A stretch of 64,000 bases of DNA from Metamycoplasma neophronis (GTDB lineage Bacteria; Bacillota_I; Bacilli_A; Mycoplasmatales; Metamycoplasmataceae), in assembly GCF_006491995.1 (NCBI RefSeq), contig NZ_VHHP01000004.1:28583-92582 (forward strand), read 5' to 3'. How positions within the stretch are numbered: the first letter of the stretch is position 1; every line of letters begins with the position of its first letter. The notes beneath the pieces were generated by a model. The model was not told the origin of the DNA and made no database searches. It worked only from the letters and a program-made list of their open reading frames with translations. Both the position numbers and the translations under genes were made by a program. Below are positions 9,967-22,363 of this stretch, in pieces.

Positions 9967-9990
9967 ATTACAATTATGCAAAGGGGAAAA

Positions 9991-12276
9991 ATGAAAAAGG
10001 GAAAAATATTATTGTTAAATATTGCGACTTTAGCAGTATTTACCACACCATTAGTTATTGCGGCAGGATGTGATAAAACACAACCAAAGAAACAACAAGA
10101 CGAAAAACCAAAACCACAATCAGGAAATAATACAGGAAGTAGCACTATTACTCCAGCTAATCCATCATCTGGAAATAATTCAAATAACGAACCTACTCCA
10201 GAATCAAAAACAACGCCAATAAACACCAATAAGGCAGACGATTTTGCTAATGAAATAGCAGATTCATTTGTATTAAAACCAGAAAATAGTCGTTTATTTC
10301 ACGAATCTATAGCTAATGCAAATAAATATAAATTTGTTTATGGTTATATAGCTAAAAAAATCTTTGCTTTCTTAAAAAATGAAAAAAATGACTATGAAGA
10401 TACTTCAAAAATGATTGTAGATTTTAATCACAATAAAAGCTCAAACTATGAAATAGTTAACGCTGAATCACCACTACAAAAAAATGGGAAACTGAATACA
10501 TATTTAAATATAAAAGTAGATGAAAATAAAAATATTATTTTATCTTATCGTGGAGCAATTTATAGTAATACCACTCCAATTATAAGTGCCAAAGTTTATA
10601 CAGTTAACTTAGGTAAATTGAAATCAACAGAAGAACTAGTAACTGAAGAGGAAATCAATTCAAAAGCTGCTGAAGTTCAATTTGGATATCCTAATATTGA
10701 AAATACATTAGTAAGTGAAGCTAATTTAGACTTAATTACAAAAACAGTGCCTGAAGGTTATGAACTTTCAGTATTTAAACCAGCAATTAACGTGGAAACT
10801 AATGATATTACTATTATTTACAAACTTAAAAAAATTAATACAGAGATTGAAAATGCAAAAAATCAATTTAAAGTAATTAGCGGATGAAAAAAATCTAGCA
10901 CACAATTAGAAAATGAAAATAAAGCTAAAGCTAAAATTCAAGCTGAATTAGATAAGTCAATCGTTCAATATTTAAATGAAAAAGCCTATCAAGATGTTTT
11001 AAAAAATAATCAAATCAATAATTTTGAAAACAAGCCTAACTTTGTAATCTCAAACTATGAAACAAGTCTTTACATACCAACATTGGAAAATCTAGTGCGC
11101 GAAGGCGATTTTGTTAAAGTAACTTTAAAATTAACTTCAATTAGCGACAATCAAATTTCTTTAAGTAAGGAAATTATTGTATCAAATGAATATAGTAAGG
11201 GAATCAATCCACATTCAATGACTGCGGAAGAACAAAATAATTATCTTAAAGCTGCACTAGCGGGAAGCTCAATTTATCCCTACTATTCAAAGGATAAAAC
11301 ATATATTGAATCATTGCAAAATGATAAGTTAACCCGTAAATCTTTTTGAATTAATGGATACAACAACAGCTTAGTTTATACAATTGGCGATGTCATAAAA
11401 GAAAATGAAAATTATAAGGTAAATGTTAGTGTTAAATTTGCTGACTGAGATGAGAGCCCCGAACAAAGTTCGGTTGTTAACATTGACATTGAAAAGTTAG
11501 GAATAGAAGAAGTTAATAAAAAAAGAGCCGAAGAGAACAAAGAACCTCTCGAAGATCAATATGCAGCTGAAAAAACTATCGATGAAGGCGATAAGTTGAA
11601 TAAAGTTGAGTTAAAAAATTATCAACCGACGCCGGAAGATGAATATGGCTTAGACAATCCGAACAACATTGTTTATAAAACAATTTTAGAAAATGTAAAA
11701 AAATCGAAAATTTCTATATTAAGCAGAGAAATAGAAGAACAAATCATTCAAAATAAAGATGCTATTTTATTGCCTCAAAGTTTTAATTATGATATAGAAC
11801 AAAGTAAGTTAATAAATTCGATTTATTTTGTTTTTAAAAACAAATCATTTTATGATATTCAAAACGTATTTATATTATCTAATCCAATTATTGAAAATGA
11901 TAAGGTTAAATCGGTTAAATTAAGTTTAGTTGGTTTACAAGACGCAAAAAGCGGGGCATATGACCGCCAAGTTTCGACAAGAGTTGAAGTGTTAGACGAA
12001 TATGGACAAGATATGTTAGATAAAATGTTATTAACTTATAAATTTAAAGAGCTTATTGGCACACCTACCTTTTCATATGAAAACGCGGACCAAACAAACT
12101 CAAAAGATACTGAAGTTTCACATATTCAGCATAATATCCAACTGCCAGAAGGCTGGGAGCTTAAATTAGAAATTTCCAAAGAAAAACCTAGACAAATAAA
12201 AGTAATTTATTATGCAACTTTTGAAGGGAAACAAACATTTAAATCATACAAGACTATTAAAGGATTTAAGTCTTAA
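9991..12276 (+). CDS. Large surface prolipoprotein
   Basis: A 761-residue protein starting MKKGKILLLN with a signal peptide and lipobox IAAGC (Cys about residue 24); SD is AAGGGG. A longer in-frame start at TTG 9934 would run through the terminator and is rejected. A Lys/Pro/Ser/Asn-rich linker (about residues 25-75) leads to a long Lys/Glu/Asn-rich ectodomain with TGA-coded Trp. Two stretches resemble each other: TKTVPEGYEL...FKVISGWK (about residues 250-300) and NIQLPEGWEL...KTIKGFKS at the C-terminus. This points to a repeated module, possibly of the mycoplasma lipoprotein-associated type. The function is unknown; a surface antigen or adhesin is a guess. Confidence 0.88.
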
Positions 12277-12279
12277 TAA

Positions 12280-12305
12280 AAAAATTAGGCGCCGGCCTAA
12301 TTTTT
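12280..12305. terminator. Bidirectional terminator between convergent genes
   Basis: 11-bp perfect stem AAAAATTAGGC/GCCTAATTTTT with a GCCG loop. A and T runs on both sides serve the lipoprotein (plus) and the ECF gene (minus). Confidence 0.85.
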
Positions 12306-12330
12306 AATTAATAAGTTTTTTTGCTATAGT

Positions 12331-13194
12331 TTAATATGTATGAATTTTATTTGAATAAAAATTAATTTTTCTTCTAATAATTGCCAATAAAGGAAATACG
12401 GCAAAAATTAATGCGGTGTAAATAGGTATTTCAAGTAAACTTTTAAACATTATTGGAATCATAAAAATTGGATAATATTTCTTATATTCTCAATGTCCAC
12501 TTCTAAAGCGATTGTGGTAGTTAATGTATGCAAAAGGTCCTCATAGTCATCTAGATAAAATCAATATTACAAAGACAGTCAGTAAAATACTAAACAGCAA
12601 TGTAGCATTCATTTTCTTTTTAAAATCGCGCGTCGAAATATTAATTATTGTTAATACTAAGGTTGTAATTCAAATAAAAGTGATCCCAGTTATACCGACT
12701 CCTAAAACAAAATTCAATGTTAATAATTTTGTTCTTTTAACTGACACTTCATTAACTGGCAATTGGTGTGCATTAAATACTAAAATTAAAACGAAGGTAA
12801 TTGTTAATAAGGATAATAGTATATACCCAAATATTCATGTGGTTTTTTGTTTTAAAAACATAAATCTGACGAATCAACCAGACATAAAAGCGATTATCGC
12901 AGGTATAATGGCGTATTCAATCATTCAAGTACTTATTCCATAAATAACTTGATTCAATGTGTCGCAAAGAATGCCTAATATTGCTCCTTTTCATGGCCCG
13001 ATGGCAAGACCAAACACAATAAAAATTGCGTATGTTATTCCAATATTGAAAGCTCCAACGAAAACAAATTTTTCTAATGTTGCCGCAATAAAATAAAGAG
13101 CTAAAAGAATACCAAACATTGCTATTTCAAAAACTGTTAAGCGGTGAGCTTTAACTTTAATTTTTCTACGAACATTTTGAAAAAAAGCAATCAT
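12331..13194 (-). CDS. ECF transporter S component-like membrane protein
   Basis: A 287-residue integral membrane protein with about six hydrophobic segments, read through six or more TGA-Trp codons. The N-terminal half (FEIAMFGILLALYFIAATLE, then IFIVFGLAIGPWKGAILG and DTLNQVIYG) has the helix/Gly pattern of energy-coupling factor substrate-binding subunits such as FolT. The C-terminal half is longer than in typical S components (about 180 residues). It would bind a vitamin or similar micronutrient and dock on a shared EcfAAT module, which is not in this window. Clear SD (AGAAAGGA). Substrate unknown; family assignment from pattern only. Confidence 0.7.
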
Positions 13195-13240
13195 TTCTAA
13201 TCCTTTCTTGGTTCTATAAAATTGTACAATATTACAAAAA

Positions 13241-13275
13241 AAATATAATAAAAACCCTTCAATAATTGAAGGGTT
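13241..13275 (-). terminator. Terminator of the aminopeptidase operon
   Basis: 10-bp perfect stem AACCCTTCAA/TTGAAGGGTT with a short loop. On the minus strand it is followed by a T-rich tail. Confidence 0.8.
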
Positions 13276-13290
13276 AATTATATAAATAAA

Positions 13291-14664
<1,374 letters not shown>

Positions 14665-14677
14665 AAATACTCCTTTA

Positions 14678-16042
14678 TTATTTTTGACCTTCAGCTAATT
14701 CGGTTAAAGTTGCAACTAAAACACCCATACCCATACCTTTACTATCAGCAGTACCAGCAACGTCACAGTGAATGAAGTCAACTCCGTTTGTGAATTCTTT
14801 TAAGAACATAGCAGCTGTGTTACAGTCAGATTTTTCTGATGAATTGTAGTTATTTAAATCAGCTACTTTAGAAGCCTTGTTAGGTTTGTTAAAGTCTTCA
14901 TGCATTGGCATTCTTCAAACTTTTTCATGAGCTATTTTGGCAGCTTCTTCAAAACTTTCTCATCTTTCGTCGCTTGTAGCATAAATTCCTGAAAAAGTTT
15001 TACCTAAAGCACGAGTCATAGCACCGGTTAAGGTAGCAACGTCAACTAATAACGAAGCTTTTAAATTTTTAGCACCATAGAATAAACCGTCAGCTAATAC
15101 TAATCTACCTTCAGCATCAGTGTCAGTAATTTCAACAGTTTTTCCGCTCATCGATTTTACTACTGATTCTGGAGTTGTTGGATGAGTATCAATTGCATTA
15201 TCTGTTAACATCATAACTGCAGCAACGTTTGCCTTGATTTGCAATTTAGCAATTGCAGCTACAGCATAAGCACAAATTACTGAACCTGACATATCAAATT
15301 TCATATCTTCCATGTGGTAACCTTTAGTGTTATATCCACCGGTATCAAATGTAATACCCTTACCTACATAAACAAATTTTTCTTTTGATTTAGGATTTCC
15401 ATTGTATTCGGCGATTAAAACTCTTGGTTGGTATGATGAACCAGCATTAACTGCAAGCATTAATCCCATACCTAATTTTTCGATTTCAGTTTTTCCTAGA
15501 ACTTTAACTGTTACGCCTTCAATTTCTGATAAGTCTTTTTTAACAACACGCGCTACATATTCACTAGTTGCAACGTTTGGAGGGGTAATTTGTAAATCAC
15601 GAGCTGAGTTAACAGCTTCAGCAATTACAATTAATCTTTTAACAAATTTAGCATAAGCTTTATCTTCATAAAATAAAGTTATTTCGATGTTTTCTTTTGA
15701 TTTTGATTTTTCTTTTGCTGAGTATAATTTAGCTTCATTGAATGCTAAACGTGAAACGAATGCACGTAAAACATCTTCAACATTTAAAAAAGTACCATTA
15801 ACAAATGAAAGTACATCCACTTGGTAATTTCTTCTTTTAGCTAAAATAATTGAATCAACAACTTTTAAAAAATCATAGTAATTTTTAACTTCTTTTGAAA
15901 TGTAAATGTATGCAACATTTTTTTCAAAATCTTCTGTAATGTAGTTATCTGAGTGAGCGACAAATTCTGGCATCGATTGGCCTTCATATGCAGCTTTTAA
16001 TAACATTGAGCCATTACGTTTTGTTTCGTAATTTGAAATCAT
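14678..16042 (-). CDS. pepA: M17 leucyl aminopeptidase, upstream paralogue
   Basis: A 454-residue protein, first gene of the tandem pair. Catalytic segments are [44 protein letters not shown] and [15 protein letters not shown]; both metal-binding Asp/Glu sites and the Arg of the active site are present. SD is AGAAAGG before ATG, and TATAAT on the minus strand (16093-16098) is its likely promoter. It resembles its neighbour throughout, including the N-terminal domain, indicating an old duplication rather than a recent copy. The neighbour's divergence suggests different peptide preference, which is inference. Confidence 0.95.
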
Positions 16043-16092
16043 ATCTTCCTTTCTCGAAAATAAATTTACTATTTTATAAATAGTATGATTAA

Positions 16093-16098
16093 ATTATA
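16093..16098 (-). promoter_or_regulatory. -10 box for the aminopeptidase operon
   Basis: Complement of 16093-16098 is TATAAT, 50 bases before the start of the upstream paralogue. No -35 box is recognised. Confidence 0.5.
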
Positions 16099-16153
16099 TC
16101 GTTTTATTTTTTTAAATTTAAATAAATAAAAATAGAGCGATTGTTTGCTCTAT

Positions 16154-16795
16154 CTATGTATTTCAAATTATGGGCTTTTTATAAATAGATACTAATTTAT
16201 CGTTTATTTTTTCAAATATTTTAGACCCTCTAAATCCACGATATACTCCTAATGGCGAAGGATGTGAAGTAATCAATACAATTTGCTTATCCAAGTTTAA
16301 TTTAGAAACAAAATTCTCGGCTTTTTTGCCTAAAATTAAGTAAATTATATTTTCGTAATTTAAATTAATTTCTCTTAATAATTCAGTTGTAAAAATTTCT
16401 CACCCAATATCTTTATGAGCCAACGTTTTATTGATTTCGTTTGTCAATATTGTATTCAAAAGCAACACACCCTGGTCTTTTCAATTTGTCAATTGATTTG
16501 ATGAATGGATTGATTGAGGATAAGATGCTTTAATTTCCTCGAACATATTTTTTAATGAAGCTGGTGTTTCAGTTTCTTTTGACGAAAAACATAAACCATC
16601 AGCAACATTTTTTCCTGGATATGGATCTTGGCCTATAATAATTACTTTTATATTGTCGAAATCAAAGTTTTTAAAGGCGTTAAATACATCTTCTTTTCTG
16701 GGAGTTATATTATCTAAATCTAAAATATTTTCAATTTTTTTAAAATAAGGTTTTTGTTTTTCTTGATTTAAGAAAGTCTCAAAATTAAATTTCAT
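16154..16795 (-). CDS. ung: Uracil-DNA glycosylase
   Basis: A 213-residue protein starting MKFNFETF. Conserved family-1 motifs are VIIIGQDPYPG (catalytic Asp; the water-activating loop) and TSHPSPLGVYRGF (the HPSP DNA-intercalation loop); GVLLLNTILT is the uracil-pocket segment. It removes uracil from DNA after cytosine deamination or dUMP misincorporation. Its start lies inside the 3' end of fmt (11-base overlap), so translation is probably coupled. An upstream in-frame start at 16819 exists but lacks support. Two TGA codons near the C-terminal half encode Trp. Confidence 0.95.
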
Positions 16796-17642
16796 GAGAG
16801 ATTTTTTTCTTGCCTTCAAATTGATATTCGGTTAGATAAAGTATCCCATCCGAAAACTTAATATTCAATGGGGTTTTAACTTTATCTTTTGTTGCTCTGA
16901 ATATTTTTAAGCGTTTGTTATTTTGCATTATAAAAGCGCCAGGCTGGTCATTAAAAGCTCTTATTTTTGCCAATGCTTCATCGCAAGTATTTGTGGCAAA
17001 TATTTCGGCCATTTCGTTAGGAATTTTAGGAGCAAAAGTAACTTTAGATTCGTCTTGCATTTCGCGAATATAATTATTTGAATAAATGTTATTAAGTCAT
17101 TTAGGTAAATTTTTGACAGTGACATTTGCTAATTTATCAAATATTTCGAGCGCTGTATCATCTTTTTCAATTTTAACTTCTGCTTTTCCTAACATATCGC
17201 CAGCATCCATTTTGTCAACCATTTCAATCAATGTAATTCCAGTTTTATCATCATTGTTTAAAAAAGCATATTGTACGGGCGCAGCACCACGATATTTTTC
17301 TAATAAACTGCCATGAACATTTAAAGGCATGATTTTGGGTAATTTTAAGACAGAATTTGGAATAAATTGCCCAAATGAAGCAGTTATGAAAAAATCCATA
17401 TCTAAGGCAGCTAACTCATCATAAACTTCTTTAATTTTTGCTGGTTGAAATAGTTTAATATTGTTTTCATAAGCTAATTTTGCAACTTCGGTCAATATTG
17501 GTTGTTTATTGCGATCTAATTTATTATTTGGTTGGCTAACAAGAGCAAGAACTTCAAAGTTTTCATTATCAATTAATGATTTAAAAATCTTGCTAGAAAA
17601 AGTTCCAGTTCCCGCTAATACTAATTTTATTTTTCTTTCCAT
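16785..17642 (-). CDS. fmt: Methionyl-tRNA formyltransferase
   Basis: A 285-residue protein with the formyl-transferase fold: LVLAGTGTFSSKIFKSL at the start, ITASFGQFIP, then NVHGSLLEKYRGAAPVQ with the catalytic Asn-x-His pattern, and TLIEMVDKMDAGDM with the catalytic Asp. A TGA at about 17095 is Trp. The C-terminal OB-like tRNA-binding domain is present. It formylates Met-tRNAi for initiation. A def gene is not nearby. It overlaps ung downstream, and a minus-strand terminator (17675-17708) separates it from the gene upstream. Confidence 0.95.
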
Positions 17643-17674
17643 AATGTTTAATTATAACGAATAAAAATAACAAA

Positions 17675-17708
17675 TAAAAAAAGTAAAACTCTTATATTGA
17701 GTTTTACT
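17675..17708 (-). terminator. Terminator of the 337-residue membrane protein gene
   Basis: 10-bp perfect stem AGTAAAACTC/GAGTTTTACT, 7-base loop, followed on the minus strand by a T run. Confidence 0.8.
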
Positions 17709-17711
17709 CTA

Positions 17712-18725
17712 CTATACTTGTTTTTGTCAAGGCAATGCATTTTTTAAAGATAATATGTCGCTATTATCAAAATGTTTACTTTTTAAAAATGAATAAAAGA
17801 AGTAGTCATTAGTTTCTATATTGTTTATTTCGTCTTTGCTATTGATTAATAAGACCAAAAGTTCTGAATATCTAACGTTATTTTTATTATAAACAACGCT
17901 TATTTCATTGTCGGTGACATTGATTGATTTTGTACCAACTATAAATTGAAGTAATACTTTTATTTTTTCGCTTAGGTTCGATTTAAAAGTCACATTAACA
18001 TATGGATCTGCTTGATTTTCAAAGAATAAAAAGTCTTCATTTGTAAATCAACTATTTCAACTATTTTCTTTTTTATCAATTGCGTATTTAAGTTTGTTTT
18101 GCGATACGATGTTTTCGAAAGTTAATAAGAAATAAGATTTATCAGTCAAAGTATCTTTATTATTGATAAAGACTTTGTCTTTTGCATATAAATAGGCTTT
18201 TTTTATTTTTCTTGCTAAGATAAAACTTACTATGAATAAAATTAAAGTAAAGATTCAAGAAACTATTAAAAGTACAAATCCCAAACCTTTATTTTCTTTT
18301 GGAACTCTAAATAAAACTGCAGATAAAACAGCGCTAAATAAAAACAGAATTAGAAAAAAGAAAAATGTAACTGTGAATGATAGGTTGCTTATTGTTTTAG
18401 GTTTTTCGTCTTTATTTATTTTTTTAGCGTTATTTTTTGCTTCTAATTCAACAAAAAGCAGCTCATCATATCTTTTTTGCGCCAAAAGAGTTTGCGAAAC
18501 ATCAATAGCTGAACGCTTGCCGAAAAATCTATATATTACTCAGCCAATTGATAATAAAAGCGGTATAAATAATAAGTATAAAAAGTTATCTAAATTGGGC
18601 ACAAATATTTTTTTCAGTAATCAATATAAACTTACTGCCCCAATAATGCATATAATAAAATCAAAGAAGTAGAAAAGAGGTTTTAAATTTTTTTGAGGTT
18701 TTTTTTTATTTTCGTTTTGTTGCAT
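17712..18725 (-). CDS. Unrecognised four-helix membrane protein
   Basis: A 337-residue protein beginning MQQNENKKKPQ. Two hydrophobic segments (about residues 20-38 and 48-65), a charged cytosolic stretch rich in Lys and Glu, then two more (about 92-115 and 120-142) are followed by a soluble C-terminal domain of about 190 residues with Asn, Lys, Phe and Tyr but no motif I recognise. SD is GGAGAAT. The last codons include a TGA-Trp and the stop is TAG. It has no obvious operon partner. The plus-strand shadow ORF over this gene is not real. I cannot assign a function. Confidence 0.8.
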
Positions 18726-18886
18726 AAAATTCTCCGTTAAAATTCGAAAATTTTTTTAAATATTCATAACTTAATTGCGTAATAAGTATTGTAAAAAACT
18801 TTTATTTTTAATAATTATAGAACACTTCAATTTAAATCTATTTATTTTCTTGATAAAAAATTTAATTCACGAGACTACAAAAATAT

Positions 18887-19561
18887 TTATTTTGCCGATT
18901 TTTTTATAAAAGATATTTTAGATTCTTTATGCATTGACAATCTTACATAGTTTGGAATGTGCTTCAAAATAATTAAGATTGCACATGCGACCAATATAAT
19001 GGCTTGTGAAGGATATGGCGTATAAAATTGCATAAATGCCAAAGCATTTTCTGAGTATATTTGGGGAATAAACCCTAAAAATGGAATTGTTCCGGCAGTT
19101 ATTGCGGATGCTAATGAAACATAGCGGCTAATTAAAACTATTGAAATATATACCATAACAAATATCAGGAAAATTCCAAAGTCAAATGCTAATACCATGC
19201 CAAAGAAGCAAGCAACTCCTTTACCACCTTTAAATTTGAAATAAAGTGGAAAAATATGTCCAAACATTGCCCCTGCCCCAGCCATTAAAGGTAAAATAAA
19301 TTTATCTTGAATAGCAAATTTAACAATAAATGCAATTAAGATCGGAATATAAGCTTTCAATATATCAAATATAAAGACTGCAGTTGCAAATCCTAAACCA
19401 TAAGTTCTTAAGGCATTAGTTGCGCCAGCATTTTTAGAGCCAAATTCTCTTAAATCACGTCCCTTGGCTTTGCTCAATAAGATTCCTATGTTAATTGATC
19501 CAATTAAATATCCTAAAATAAAGATAATGATATTTATTCATATGTACTTTCAATCAAACAT
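18887..19561 (-). CDS. plsY: Glycerol-3-phosphate acyltransferase PlsY
   Basis: A 224-residue multi-pass membrane enzyme. Two TGA-Trp codons lie in the first nine residues, so a start at 19477 would wrongly drop the first helix. The three PlsY signatures are present: GYLIGSINIG, the loop FGSKNAGATNALRTYG, and GHIFPLYFKFKGGKGVA, which bind acyl-phosphate and glycerol-3-phosphate. It makes lysophosphatidic acid from acyl-phosphate in membrane lipid synthesis; PlsX would supply the donor but is outside the window. No strong SD precedes the ATG. The gene stands alone on the minus strand, upstream of no obvious partner. Confidence 0.95.
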
Positions 19562-19594
19562 AATTAAATGATACTAGATTTTAATTTTTGTGTA

Positions 19595-19621
19595 TATAAA
19601 AAATAGAGGAAATCCTCTATT
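19595..19621 (-). terminator. Terminator of the lipoprotein-gltX operon
   Basis: 9-bp stem AATAGAGGA/TCCTCTATT with a two-base centre (so the top pairs open), followed on the minus strand by T6. Confidence 0.75.
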
Positions 19622-19630
19622 AATTTTTTA

Positions 19631-20001
19631 TTATTCTATAGTTCATTTAGCAGTGTTTTTAACAACGATTTTATCACCTTGCAAAAGATCGTAACTCAAT
19701 ATAATTTCTTTTTCCAGGATTGAAACATTTTTTAAATAGAAATCAATTGCAATATCTTGTGTTTCAGAGATTTTTAATTTGTTGCTTACTCTTTGATTTT
19801 TTATCATGTGCAAATTTTGTCCTGCATAAGATAAAAAAACTTCATCTAGCGCAGCTTTTAAGTCACACTCAAAACTATTTTCGTCTTTGAAATGAATGCG
19901 TATAAAACGGCCTTCAGTACTTTCTTCATAAGGAACAAACTCAGTTTCTAAAACTATTTCTTCGCCTTTGTTAGTATCTATTTCAGATAAAAGAGTGTAT
20001 T

Positions 20002-20011
<10 letters not shown>
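19631..20011 (-). CDS. Small beta-rich protein, possibly DUF1934-like
   Basis: A 126-residue soluble protein whose start overlaps the gltX stop by ten bases, so it is translationally coupled to the synthetase. The pattern of alternating hydrophobic and charged residues predicts mostly beta strands, and the segment HMIKNQRVSNKLKISETQDIAIDFYL followed by IILSYDLLQGD resembles the calycin-like DUF1934 (YwiB) proteins. That match is weak. It ends KWTIE with a TGA-coded Trp. Operon position suggests a link with translation or nothing more than shared expression. Function unknown. Confidence 0.75.
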
Positions 20012-21396
<1,385 letters not shown>

Positions 21397-21414
21397 ATTT
21401 ATATCTCCTAAAAA

Positions 21415-22251
21415 TTATTCATTTTCGAATAGTAATACAACTGGTTCTGTTGCATTTTTTCAAAATTGGTCTTTACCAATAATATTTTTAAAATATGGCC
21501 ATGGAACTAATTCTAATGGGGCAGTAGGTATTGAAACATCAGGTCTAATACGTTCTAAAGCTCTGATCGAAGGTAAAACGAAATCTGATTCTCAGTTAAC
21601 GCTCATTTCATTCATTTTTAGATTTCAGTATAAAATCGCGAATAAAGCTTTTTTATTGTTTTTATATGGTCTATATCTACTGTCATTTGCTGTAGCTGGG
21701 AAGTTTTCTGTCAACTGATCTCATGTGAATGTGAAAATACGATAATCATATTTTGGTGATAATGATTTAATTTCAAAAACTTTAAACATATCGATAATTT
21801 GGTAAACATGATCTTCTGGCGCTTCGTCGTTTGCAATGGTTTTTTGGATAGGAATTCCATCGGCAGCGCTCTGTGCTTCGATTGGGTATCCCCGATCATT
21901 TCTTAAAATAATTTTCTTGCCATTTTCTTCTCTATATTTGTAATAAATTATTTTACCTTCAGCATTGGTTACATAAATTGGTTCGCCTTTTTCATTAACT
22001 GCATATTTTTGAACCAAGTATAGTGGATCTTTTGGTGAAATAGGGTTTTGAATTTGAAAGTTTTGACGATTTCAGTCATTTGCCGAACCGGCGATATTAT
22101 ATCCTTTTGATTTATAGGTTGCTTTAGCTGAATTACTCAATAATAATTCTGGTTGGGCTTGACATGCGGCAGCAACTAAAGGTGTTGCTAACAAGGGTGT
22201 CAAAGTTCCAGCACTTAATAAAATAGTTCTTAATAATGTTCTCTTTTTCAT
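21415..22251 (-). CDS. Prolipoprotein, first gene of the gltX operon
   Basis: A 278-residue protein with start MKKRTLLRTILL, a hydrophobic signal and lipobox VAAAC (Cys about residue 30). The exported part has Asn, Pro, Tyr and several TGA-coded Trp and no domain I recognise; it is rather proline-rich near PSIRALERIRPDVSIP. The promoter TATAAT (minus strand, 22262-22267) is so close that the mRNA leader would be only about 4 bases, and no SD is present. It is followed at 18 bases by gltX. The combination of a lipoprotein and a synthetase in one operon looks like chance proximity. Confidence 0.85.
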
Positions 22252-22261
22252 ATAAATTTAA

Positions 22262-22267
22262 ATTATA
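22262..22267 (-). promoter_or_regulatory. -10 box giving a near-leaderless lipoprotein mRNA
   Basis: Complement reads TATAAT, ending 10 bases before the ATG at 22251. Transcription would start about 4 bases before the start codon. Confidence 0.5.
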
Positions 22268-22363
22268 GATTATTTTTAGTAAAGGAATACCTTTTTTATT
22301 GTCATATTAAAATTTATTAAATTTTTTCGTTAACTTTTCTTAAATATTTTGCTTTTAATAAAA

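Noticed and set aside
9934-9990. Longer lipoprotein start at TTG 9934
   Set aside because: It would read through a strong terminator stem and put extra residues before a normal lipoprotein signal peptide; ATG 9991 has an SD.
12524-12943. 139-residue plus-strand ORF
   Set aside because: It is antisense to the ECF-type membrane protein on the minus strand, whose reading shows membrane helices and an SD.
18232-18672. 146-residue plus-strand ORF
   Set aside because: It is the antisense of the minus-strand membrane protein gene (17712-18725) and lacks an SD and any family pattern.
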